Below, piece after piece: positions 1 through 8,080 of a DNA stretch of 33,502 nt. The stretch lies in contig JAJZYW010000004.1 of assembly GCA_021797895.1 (NCBI GenBank), forward strand, positions 1-33,502, written 5' to 3'. This stretch comes from Microcaldota archaeon. Its GTDB lineage: Archaea; Micrarchaeota; Micrarchaeia; Micrarchaeales; Micrarchaeaceae. Position 1 is the stretch's first letter; every line of letters starts with the position of its first letter. The notes beneath the pieces were generated by a model. That model saw only the letters and a program-made list of their open reading frames with translations. It had not been told where the DNA came from and did not search any database. The translations under genes were made by a program, and so were the position numbers.

Positions 1-2
1 AA

Positions 3-73
3 AATAATAGAGAAAAAGAAAAACTCCTTATGGATCCGCTTGCCCGCCTGCTCCTCCTTCCATAATTTTCACC
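3..73. repeat. Direct repeat copy 1 (partner 330..400)
   Basis: aataatagagaaaaagaaaaactc and tgctcctccttccataattttcacc shared exactly with 330..400, no indels, divergent centre. Confidence 0.9.
28..63 (-). CDS. Putative 11-codon minigene, unit B (MEGGAGGQADP), in tandem repeat unit
   Basis: Minus strand GGTGA-AAATT-ATG GAA GGA GGA GCA GGC GGG CAA GCG GAT CCA TAA, followed by T-rich tract (complement of 3..25); TATA-like TTTATAAGC (plus-strand reading) at 107..121. Confidence 0.3.
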   Translation of the reverse strand: MEGGAGGQADP

Positions 74-121
74 TATAAATTTACTGAATACGCATCACAG
101 TATGGGTTTATAAGCATTTCT

Positions 122-328
122 GCGCTCTCTTATGAACTTGAGGATACACGTTTCCTATACGCAAGCAAGATCGCATACTTTGAGCTGGATCCGTTAACTT
201 CCAGCCAGAACATGCGTCTAATCTCAGAATACAAGATAAAGTCAGAATCGCCAAGAGTCTACGACGAAGAAACGTTCTACAAATTAAGGAAATTCAAGAA
301 TAAAGTATATGCTGAAGAATACGATTAA
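122..328 (+). pseudogene. Gene 3' fragment between the repeats (..ALSYELEDTRFLYASKIAYFELDPLTSSQNMRLISEYKIKSESPRVYDEETFYKLRKFKNKVYAEEYD*)
   Basis: Open frame 11..328 ending TAA 326..328 with no good start; protein-like composition. Confidence 0.35.
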
Positions 329-329
329 C

Positions 330-400
330 AATAATAGAGAAAAAGAAAAACTCTCTATGGTCCCGTTCCGCCAGTTGCTCCTCCTTCCATAATTTTCACC
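330..400. repeat. Direct repeat copy 2 (partner 3..73)
   Basis: See copy 1; offset 327 nt throughout. Confidence 0.9.
355..390 (-). CDS. Putative 11-codon minigene, unit A (MEGGATGGTGP), in tandem repeat unit
   Basis: Same layout as 28..63 at a constant 327-nt offset; stop TAG at same codon; T-rich tract downstream; TATA-like element 430..444. Confidence 0.3.
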   Translation of the reverse strand: MEGGATGGTGP

Positions 401-557
401 CATGACCTATATCCGTGTCGCAATACTAATTTATAAGCATTTCTACGGCCTTGCACTAGCCCGCGATGCCGTCTTTGTGTGACCTCTCATAAAGCGAGAG
501 CTCTTCATTGGCAACCATAGCTTGGGCAAGGCGCACAGAATTCGGCGCCAGGCAAGC

Positions 558-2621
558 TTACTCGCTGTCGTGCCTGACTATCCTTAGTATGCCCGGCCTT
601 GGAGAGTAGACGTCTCCCCTCTTCTCAAGCTCCTCTATGTACTTCTTTGCTGTTCCAGAGTCGAAGCCGGCCTTCTCCGCCTCCTCAATAACTCTCTGCA
701 TCTTGGCGCTTCCTTCATCGGAGTCGAGCTTCTTTATTATCTCTATCATTGCATTTATCTTGTCGACCTTCTCCCTTGGCATTCCCGTGAGAAGCGTATC
801 AATGTCGCGCCTGCCGCTGCTGTCCACTGCGAGTATCTTCAGCATGTATTCGCTCAGCGATATAGCCTTCTCGGCGTCCTCGAGAGCAACAGTATCCGCC
901 AGCCTAGATTTGGCTCTCGCCTCAGCCATCCTTATAAGCCCCTCTATCTGCCTTGGCGTTATAGGCACTGCGCCCTGCTTGGCGCCGCTCTTCCTAAGCT
1001 CAACGTAATACTTCTTTATGCGCTCCGAAGCCTCGTGGCTAAGCCTTGGCGATACGTTCCTCCTCGCGTATGCTATGTACTTCCTGAGAAGCTCGCCGTC
1101 GACCACTGGAAGTTCTACCTGCTTATAATTCTCTATGTCAGCTATCTTGGCGCCTGCCGCCTCATGCTGCGTAAGTATGTGCTCGGCTATGCTCTTGTCA
1201 AGCTCCTCGTCCAGCACGTCCCTTATCGGGAATATCAGGTCAAATCTTGAGAGAAGAGTAGGCGGTATGTCGAACTGCTCTGCTGGGTACTGCGTCGAGT
1301 CGAACCTGCCAAACTTGGGGTTCGCAGCGGCAAGCACAGCAGCTTTTGCATTGAATGTCGCTATTATTCCAGCCTTTGCGACGCTTATGGTCTGCGATTC
1401 GAGCGCTTCGTGGAGCGCCGCCCTGTCCTCGTCCCCTATCTTGTCAAATTCGTCGATTGCGACTATGCCTCCGCTTCCCAGTACCATGGCGCCTGCCTTG
1501 AGCGTCCATCCTCCGTCAGCAAAGTCATCCCTTTCTGCAACAGCTGTCATTCCTCCACCTGTGACAGACTTGCCGCTCACGTATATGCCCTTGGGAACAA
1601 GCCTTGACACTGCTTGCAGAATCCTTGTCTTAGCGCTTCCTGGGTCCCCTATGAGAAGTATGTGCATGTCGCTCCTTATCGTGCCTCCGTCAACAAGCAA
1701 CTTTCCTGACGTGCCGCCAAAAAGCTGAAGCGTAACCGCTTCCTTTATCTCATCGTAGCCGTATATCGAAGGGGCTATCGACTTTGCCACCTTCTCGAAT
1801 ATGCCCGGATCCTTGGAAAGCTCTATTATCCTGCGCTCCTCCTCCTCGCTTATGTCAAGGTCTGCGAACTCCTTCTGCTTGGGCACTATAGAAACGGTCT
1901 CGAGGAACATCGAGTAGAAGTTCTTCTCCTGCTTCCCCCTGAAGTTCCTCCTTGGCCTTATGCGCAGTATCCCTGTCAGCTCTATCCTGTCTCCAGGTAT
2001 GACTGTGTTGACCAGGTCGTCCTCTATCCAGACCTCGAGCTGCCATGTAGGCGTGCTGCCGCTCAGCTTCTCCAGCGGGTCCTGCACGGCTATCTTCTGG
2101 AGGTTGAGGAAGTGCGACTCCTCAGGCACCTGCCTCAGCGCCTTGCGCTTGCACTGGTCGCATATCTCAGGGACCTCGTCCCTGTCAACCCTTATCTTGT
2201 AGGTTGCGTCGCAGAACGAGCATTTGTATACCCCTACCTTGACCTTCGGTATTATCTCGGACCTTTTTACTATGAGGCTGTCGAGCGCTATCATCTTGCC
2301 TATGTAGGATGATCCAACGTCCTGCACCAGCGGCGAATTGACAGACTGGCCGAAAATTCTTACGTTGACGTCCTTCTCAATTTCGGGCTTGCCTATGAGC
2401 TCTCTCAATGCTAGCTTTGAAGCTTCAAGCAGGTCGTCAGGGCTCTCTATCAGCTCGTCCGCAAGCTCCGGATCAAACCTCTCGAGCTCCCTGAAATCAA
2501 CAGGCATGCTGACTTTGTCAGGATAGGAAAGTGCAAGCGATTCCACCTCCTCCTTGCAGTATTTGCTGAAGAATTCGGAGAACCTCTCCCTGTACCCTTC
2601 AATAGTAGCGTCATCAGCCAA
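558..2621 (-). CDS. mcm: Minichromosome maintenance (MCM) replicative helicase
   Basis: MCM Walker A GDPGSAKTRIL, Walker B IAIDEFDK, zinc motif CSFCDATYK..CDQC. Confidence 0.98.
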   Translation of the reverse strand: MADDATIEGYRERFSEFFSKYCKEEVESLALSYPDKVSMPVDFRELERFDPELADELIESPDDLLEASKLALRELIGKPEIEKDVNVRIFGQSVNSPLVQDVGSSYIGKMIALDSLIVKRSEIIPKVKVGVYKCSFCDATYKIRVDRDEVPEICDQCKRKALRQVPEESHFLNLQKIAVQDPLEKLSGSTPTWQLEVWIEDDLVNTVIPGDRIELTGILRIRPRRNFRGKQEKNFYSMFLETVSIVPKQKEFADLDISEEEERRIIELSKDPGIFEKVAKSIAPSIYGYDEIKEAVTLQLFGGTSGKLLVDGGTIRSDMHILLIGDPGSAKTRILQAVSRLVPKGIYVSGKSVTGGGMTAVAERDDFADGGWTLKAGAMVLGSGGIVAIDEFDKIGDEDRAALHEALESQTISVAKAGIIATFNAKAAVLAAANPKFGRFDSTQYPAEQFDIPPTLLSRFDLIFPIRDVLDEELDKSIAEHILTQHEAAGAKIADIENYKQVELPVVDGELLRKYIAYARRNVSPRLSHEASERIKKYYVELRKSGAKQGAVPITPRQIEGLIRMAEARAKSRLADTVALEDAEKAISLSEYMLKILAVDSSGRRDIDTLLTGMPREKVDKINAMIEIIKKLDSDEGSAKMQRVIEEAEKAGFDSGTAKKYIEELEKRGDVYSPRPGILRIVRHDSE

Positions 2622-2679
2622 GCAAGCACCATAATCAGTAAAGCGTATTGCGTATACGCGTCAAAGATATAAATAGCTT

Positions 2680-3180
2680 CTATGGCTGGCGTTTTGCGGC
2701 ATTCCCGGATTGGGATTTTGCGCCAGCAGCTACCGCTGCCCTGTTTATATGGAAAGCCTCTCCAAGTATAAGCCCAGCAGAGAGGCCAAGGAGCGCTGCG
2801 ATAATCGCGTTTGCGGTAATGCTTGCCGGATAGAGCATGTAAACCACGTACCTGAGAAGGAGAAGCGCTATGTAAGCTGAGAAAATTATGGGAGATCTCC
2901 TGTAGTACACTTCAGAATCCTTCGTGAATACTGAAATGCCCTCGCCAAGGCCCAAGCCAACGAGGAGCCCAACCACTCCAAGGGCGAAAGTAAGCAACAC
3001 TGCATACTCTGGAATGCCAAACAGCGAGATTGCGGTTATTACAAGATAGATAAGAGGCAGCCTAAGCACGCGCGAGCGCGAGAATCTCTGCCCTTTCGAA
3101 TTCCTTCGCACGCGAAGAAGAAGCATCGCGGCTATGAATACTACGAAAATAAGGCCCTCGGAATACTGCATGCAAAACAC
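2680..3180 (-). CDS. Multi-pass membrane protein, unknown function
   Basis: ORF with several hydrophobic segments; abuts 3180..3971. Confidence 0.6.
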   Translation of the reverse strand: MFCMQYSEGLIFVVFIAAMLLLRVRRNSKGQRFSRSRVLRLPLIYLVITAISLFGIPEYAVLLTFALGVVGLLVGLGLGEGISVFTKDSEVYYRRSPIIFSAYIALLLLRYVVYMLYPASITANAIIAALLGLSAGLILGEAFHINRAAVAAGAKSQSGNAAKRQP

Positions 3181-3971
3181 TAATCAGGATACAGGAGGCA
3201 GAATCTCGCGCCTGTTTTCAGCCTGCGTCCCCTCCCCTCTATCCATTCACCATTCATATATTTTTCCGAGCAAAACCTTGATGCGAGTTCCTCAGCCTTG
3301 CGCTTTTCCTCCTCGGAAGGGAATTTTGCTTCAACTCTCCTCAGCATATTTCCCATCAAACGCTTCTTAGTGGTGCCAAGGCTTCCATCAGTGAAGTCGG
3401 AAAGCGCAGGAAGCATCCCTATCTTTTCATAATCGGATTCAGGGAAATTCATCGCATCCCTTATCCTTTTCGAATTCCATCTGCTTACCGCAACCACTCC
3501 GTGGTAGAGGAAGGAGTGGCCGAGCCCTATGCTCTGCGCGTGCCCGGCTATGGGCATCCCGTCAACGTTTATCGCATATACGCCGCCCAAAGAGACCTTA
3601 GCAGCGCTTCCTATGATATCCGATATTCCGCCGAGCGCTATGCTGCTGTATTTGCGGTGCAGCGCTTCGGGCCCTGAAACTGAGCTGTCGCCGTTCAGCG
3701 GCCCTGCAATGCTATATGCGAGCGTATTTTCTCCAACATATATTGTCTTGCCTCCAGTCTCCCGCCTTGTGACCTCTACTCGGCTGCGATCCCTGATGCT
3801 GCCAGGGTCGTCCGACGCCGATAATATAACAGAATCCCTGTCGAAATCGTAGAACCTGATGTATATGCGGCCTGTCTTCTCCGAGAGCTCCTTGAGAGCC
3901 TCGTCCAGCGCCATATTCTTCGCAGCGCTGTTCCTTGAATAGCCGAAACTGACCGCTTCCATACAAAGCAC
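3180..3971 (-). CDS. Lipoate/biotin-protein ligase (LplA)-fold protein
   Basis: RRETGGKTIYVGENTLAYS motif, MPIAGHAQS at the usual KxSGxA position. Confidence 0.7.
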   Translation of the reverse strand: MLCMEAVSFGYSRNSAAKNMALDEALKELSEKTGRIYIRFYDFDRDSVILSASDDPGSIRDRSRVEVTRRETGGKTIYVGENTLAYSIAGPLNGDSSVSGPEALHRKYSSIALGGISDIIGSAAKVSLGGVYAINVDGMPIAGHAQSIGLGHSFLYHGVVAVSRWNSKRIRDAMNFPESDYEKIGMLPALSDFTDGSLGTTKKRLMGNMLRRVEAKFPSEEEKRKAEELASRFCSEKYMNGEWIEGRGRRLKTGARFCLLYPD

Positions 3972-4049
3972 AAGCTAATTAGCCAGATGCAAATATTTAT
4001 TACTAGGTTTGGAATTAAAGTATATTCAATTGAAAGCGGGTTTTAGTCA

Positions 4050-4988
4050 ATGTCATTCCTGATTGCTGGAGGTACAGGCCTTATAGGCAGCGCGCTAATC
4101 GACATCCTCAACGCCTCCGGGGAGGACGTGGTAGTCTTGACACGCGGCAGCACTATGGAAAAAGACGGGATCGCATACATACACTGGGATCCGGAGAGGC
4201 CCGACACTGAAACGCTCTCTGATTCGATAAGCGAATCGGATTACGTGATAAACCTTTCCGGCGCGCCTATAACTCCATCGAGGATGAGCAAGGCAGAGAA
4301 GGATGCGATAATGAAAAGCAGGATCGACGCGACCAATGCGATAGTCAAAGCGATAGGCGAATCTGGGAGCAAGCCGAGAGCTCTTGTCAATGGCTCTGCG
4401 ATAGGCTTCTACGGCAACCGCAACGACGAGGAGCTCACCGAGAACTCGCCGCCTGGAAACGGTTTTCTGAGCGAGGTGTGCAGGGCATGGGAGGGAGCTG
4501 CGTTCCGTGCGAAGGAGTATGGCGTCAAAGTCTATGCCATACGGACTGGGATGGTCCTTTCTGCCGACGGCGGATCGCTCCCAATAATGGCGAAGCAGGC
4601 GATGAGGGGCATAAGCGCAACCATGGGCAGCGGGTCGCAGTGGATGTCGTGGATACACATCAGGGACATAGCCAGGCTGATGATAAGCTTCGCGAAGAGC
4701 GGTGCACCGTCAAGCGCTGCAAACGGCGTATCACCAAATCCTGTCAGGAATTCTGAATTTGCCGAAACCCTGGTGTCATCTCTTGGCAGGAAAAATGGCA
4801 TAAAGATACCCAAATTCGCGCTGAAGCTTGCCCTTGGTGATCTTGCCGAGGAGATGCTGCTCTCAAGCCAGAGAGCTCTCCCTGCAAAAGCGCAGGAAAT
4901 AGGTTTCAGCTTCGAGTACCCGCAGCTTAAAGACGCACTGGAAGAAATCTCGCCAAAATTGTTGAGGTTATTGAATGCAAAACGGTAA
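4050..4988 (+). CDS. TIGR01777-type NAD-dependent epimerase/SDR (YfcH-like)
   Basis: IAGGTGLIGSALIDIL, NLSGAPI, RTGMVLSADGGSLP. Confidence 0.9.
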   Translation: MSFLIAGGTGLIGSALIDILNASGEDVVVLTRGSTMEKDGIAYIHWDPERPDTETLSDSISESDYVINLSGAPITPSRMSKAEKDAIMKSRIDATNAIVKAIGESGSKPRALVNGSAIGFYGNRNDEELTENSPPGNGFLSEVCRAWEGAAFRAKEYGVKVYAIRTGMVLSADGGSLPIMAKQAMRGISATMGSGSQWMSWIHIRDIARLMISFAKSGAPSSAANGVSPNPVRNSEFAETLVSSLGRKNGIKIPKFALKLALGDLAEEMLLSSQRALPAKAQEIGFSFEYPQLKDALEEISPKLLRLLNAKR

Positions 4989-6609
4989 GCAAAAGATAAT
5001 AGTGACGTCGGCGCTGCCCTACGCGCACGCTCTCCCCCACCTTGGCAACTTCATAGGCTCCATACTGCCTGCTGACGCATACTACAAATACCTTACGATG
5101 GAGGATGAGGACGCAATATTCATATGCGGCTCTGACCAGCACGGCACGCCCATAGAGCTCCGCGCCATAAAGGAGGGCGTTCCGCCAGGGCAGCTTGCTG
5201 ATTCCGTCCATGAAAGGATAAAGTCCATGCTTGCGGCCTACGGCTGCACGCCAACGTACTACGGGAAGACGCACACCGAGCAGAACAAGCAGAGCGTGTA
5301 CGAGCTGTATCATGCTTTGAAGAAGAACGGCTACATAACAGAGGTGCACGACAAGCAGGCATACTGCAGGTACGACAAGCGCTTCCTGGTTGACAGGGAC
5401 ATAGAAGGCACATGCCCGTTCTGCGGCGGCAAGAAGGCGAGGGGCGACCAGTGCGACGACTGCGGCAGGCTGCTTGACCCAATAATGATAATAGACCCGC
5501 ACTGCAACATATGCGGAAGGTCCGAAATAGAGTTCAGGGACGTGAAGAACCTTGCCATATCTCTTGACAAGCTGCAGGGCCGCATTGAGGCGTACGTGAA
5601 CTCTGCGAGCCAGAACGGCTGGAGCAAGAACGCAACAAATAAGACGTTAACTTTCCTGAAGGAGGGTCTAAAGCCAAGGGATATAACCAGGAGCATGAAG
5701 TGGGGCTTTCCTGTTCCGGAAAAGGGTTTCGAGGATTCCGTCTTCTACGTCTGGTTCGACGCTGTGATAGGCTACATAGGCATAACCAGGGAATGGAGCG
5801 AGTCAAAGTGGAAGGAGTACTGGATGTCAAGCAGCACAAAGCTGATACAGTTCATGGGCAAGGACAACATAGAGTTTCATACGATGATGTTTCCAGGAAT
5901 TCTTCTTGGGGCGGATATGGGATACATACTCCCATACTCGATAAGGGCGAGCGAGTACCTCAATTCAAGAAGCGTCAAGTTTTCAAAGAGCAGAGGAATA
6001 GGGCTCAACATGGAAAGCGCGCTAACGGTCCTGGGCGCCGAATACTGGCGCTTCATACTGATGTACCTTTATCCTGAGAGCGCCGACGTCGAATTCAGCG
6101 TTGACGCCGTGAAAGAAATAGTCAACAGCGTGATGAACGACAAAATAGGCAACCTTGTGCACAGGGTGCTGACATTGTGTTGGTCGAATTCCATTCTGAA
6201 CGGAATCGCTACATCTACAGACGAAAAAGTGGAAAAGATTGTAGAGGGGTACAGGCTCAACTTCTCGCAGCAGCACATACGAGAAGCGCTGGGCAACGTG
6301 GTAGAGCTAGCATCATACGGCAACGAGCTGATAAGCTCCTCCGAGCCGTGGAAGATGATAAAGGACGAGGGCAAGCATGCAGAAGCAAAGCGCGTGATGT
6401 CACTGCTTGCTGGAGTCGTGCGTGCTGTGGGCATACTGCTATATCCGTTCTGCCCGGAATCCTCCTCCAAAGTATTGGAGGCTTTCGGCTCAGGACCAAA
6501 GCTCTCCTCAATCTTCGAGGAGGTTCCACTAAGCATAAAATCACAGCCCAAGCCGCTGTTCTCAAAATTCGAAAAGGAGGATGAGGAAAAGCTTTCCTCA
6601 TTTTCATGA
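4975..6609 (+). CDS. metG: Methionyl-tRNA synthetase, catalytic and anticodon-binding parts only
   Basis: PYAHALPHLGN (HIGH), KFSKSRG (KMSKS), zinc knuckles CPFCGGKK..CDDC..CNICG; no C-terminal tRNA-binding domain. Confidence 0.97.
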   Translation: MQNGKQKIIVTSALPYAHALPHLGNFIGSILPADAYYKYLTMEDEDAIFICGSDQHGTPIELRAIKEGVPPGQLADSVHERIKSMLAAYGCTPTYYGKTHTEQNKQSVYELYHALKKNGYITEVHDKQAYCRYDKRFLVDRDIEGTCPFCGGKKARGDQCDDCGRLLDPIMIIDPHCNICGRSEIEFRDVKNLAISLDKLQGRIEAYVNSASQNGWSKNATNKTLTFLKEGLKPRDITRSMKWGFPVPEKGFEDSVFYVWFDAVIGYIGITREWSESKWKEYWMSSSTKLIQFMGKDNIEFHTMMFPGILLGADMGYILPYSIRASEYLNSRSVKFSKSRGIGLNMESALTVLGAEYWRFILMYLYPESADVEFSVDAVKEIVNSVMNDKIGNLVHRVLTLCWSNSILNGIATSTDEKVEKIVEGYRLNFSQQHIREALGNVVELASYGNELISSSEPWKMIKDEGKHAEAKRVMSLLAGVVRAVGILLYPFCPESSSKVLEAFGSGPKLSSIFEEVPLSIKSQPKPLFSKFEKEDEEKLSSFS

Positions 6610-7461
6610 TCATCTTACTCTGCTTCCCTCCTTGATGCCTTTCTCTGGAGTCAGCAGCGAAAGATTGGAGTCGTCCTCTGCAGCGAGAACCATTCCTTCC
6701 GATATGAACATACCTCCTATGCTCTTCGGCTCAAGGTTTGAGACTACGATTATGCGTTTGCCGAGCAACTCATCCTTTGAATACCTGTCTTTTATCCCTG
6801 CGGCTATGTTCCGTATGCCCAGCCTCCCGAGGTCCACTACAAGCGCGTACATCGGCTTCTTGGTCTGGAGGTCGTTGACCTCGACTATCCTTCCAACGCG
6901 AAGGTCGACCTTTGCGAAATCGTTTATGCCGATGCTCTCTTCAAGTGTCTCTACATAATGGTCCAGTATCTCCTCGTTCTCCCCGAAAAGGAATGAAGCT
7001 TTTATTCTCTTGCCTCCAAGCACATCGGGCAGCCAGTACTTATCGTCAGGCCACATTTTGTCCAATGGAAGATTCCTGATTCCCGCCCAGAGTGGCCGCA
7101 TCTCCTCGCTTTCAGAAGGTTCCCCCTCCCATTTGTCCGCGATGAATACATGTACCCTCTGGTTCCAGTCCTTCTCCTCGGAAGACTGTACGAAGTAGAA
7201 ATCTATGGTGCCCACCTTCCTAAAGGAGCTTACCCTGACGCCTATTTCCTCTTCGGTTTCGCGCATCATGCCATCCTCTATGCTCTCCCCCTGTTTGACC
7301 TTGCCGCCCACGCCGTTGAGCTTCCCTTCGCCGAAGCCCCTCTTCTTCATAGCGATGAGCACCTTCCCAGTATTCTTGTCGACTAAGTAGCAGAGCGTCA
7401 CGTCCCTGAGCTTCTTGCCTTCCTTCTCATAATCAGCTATTGATTTCATAGATACCGCCAA
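6610..7461 (-). CDS. NUDIX (MTH1-like) hydrolase fused to C-terminal MetRS-beta/Trbp111-type tRNA-binding OB domain
   Basis: NUDIX box GKVKQGESIEDGMMRETEEEIGV; MRPLWAGIRNLPLDKMWPDDKYWLP resembles human MTH1; C-term FAKVDLRVGRIVEVNDL..LVVDLG..RNIAAGIKDRY..VVSNLEP. Confidence 0.9.
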   Translation of the reverse strand: MAVSMKSIADYEKEGKKLRDVTLCYLVDKNTGKVLIAMKKRGFGEGKLNGVGGKVKQGESIEDGMMRETEEEIGVRVSSFRKVGTIDFYFVQSSEEKDWNQRVHVFIADKWEGEPSESEEMRPLWAGIRNLPLDKMWPDDKYWLPDVLGGKRIKASFLFGENEEILDHYVETLEESIGINDFAKVDLRVGRIVEVNDLQTKKPMYALVVDLGRLGIRNIAAGIKDRYSKDELLGKRIIVVSNLEPKSIGGMFISEGMVLAAEDDSNLSLLTPEKGIKEGSRVR

Positions 7462-7510
7462 GCGTTGCTTTCAACGTTACATACTGCTACGGCAATGTTT
7501 ATAGTGCTGC

Positions 7511-8005
7511 TTACCAGTCGTGGTGGACAAATGCATCCAGAAGGTTTTCAAGCTTCCTTTTCTTTTCCTCCTCGTTGCTCCTTATGCTGCCGAACACTTG
7601 CGCTACGCCGCTGCCTTCATACTCCTTCTCCCACAGTAAGAATATGCTTATCTTGTAATTCGAGAACGATAGAACGAAATCGAGAACGCTCCCTATGTCA
7701 TTTTTTTCTATCTCCGCCCCGAGGTCGAACGGCGCATTGAGGTGGTCGTAGAGCCCTGTGCTCTCCCTCCTTTCAAGCAGTTTTATCCTTTCGAGCCCGC
7801 TGTTTCCAGCGATGGCCTGCAGCTCCTCGTTCTCCCTCTCCAGGTATCTTCCAAGCCCGCCTATCATTTCCCTGACATTGTTTAGCAAGGTTGTCTCCTT
7901 CAGCCCATCCAGCTTGTCAATGACCCTTGAGTTGAGCGCGCATATCTTAGATATGAACTGCTTCGACAATTCGTCCGTTTCCTTTCCTGATATTGAGCGT
8001 TCCAT
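7511..8005 (-). CDS. Helical conserved hypothetical protein
   Basis: Long ORF, predominantly helical composition. Confidence 0.6.
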   Translation of the reverse strand: MERSISGKETDELSKQFISKICALNSRVIDKLDGLKETTLLNNVREMIGGLGRYLERENEELQAIAGNSGLERIKLLERRESTGLYDHLNAPFDLGAEIEKNDIGSVLDFVLSFSNYKISIFLLWEKEYEGSGVAQVFGSIRSNEEEKKRKLENLLDAFVHHDW

Positions 8006-8080
8006 CCCTATCGGATATACTCTTCTTTCGTCTTCCTATTTAACGCTTTTGTGCAGATAGCCATCTGTTTAACCCGCACA

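Noticed and set aside
448-533. Possible tRNA-like fold (GCCTTGC/GCAAGGC outer stem, CTCTC-ATAAAGC-GAGAG arm)
   Set aside because: No T arm, oversized D region; minus strand also reads as a short MVANEELSLYERSHKDGIAG frame. Not enough support for either.
637-2526. Plus-strand ORFs over mcm (637..1008, 1135..1728, 1960..2202 etc.)
   Set aside because: Antisense shadows of a clear MCM gene; Ser/Leu-rich, non-protein-like.
4095-6613. Minus-strand ORFs over the SDR and metG genes
   Set aside because: Shadow ORFs opposite strongly identified proteins.
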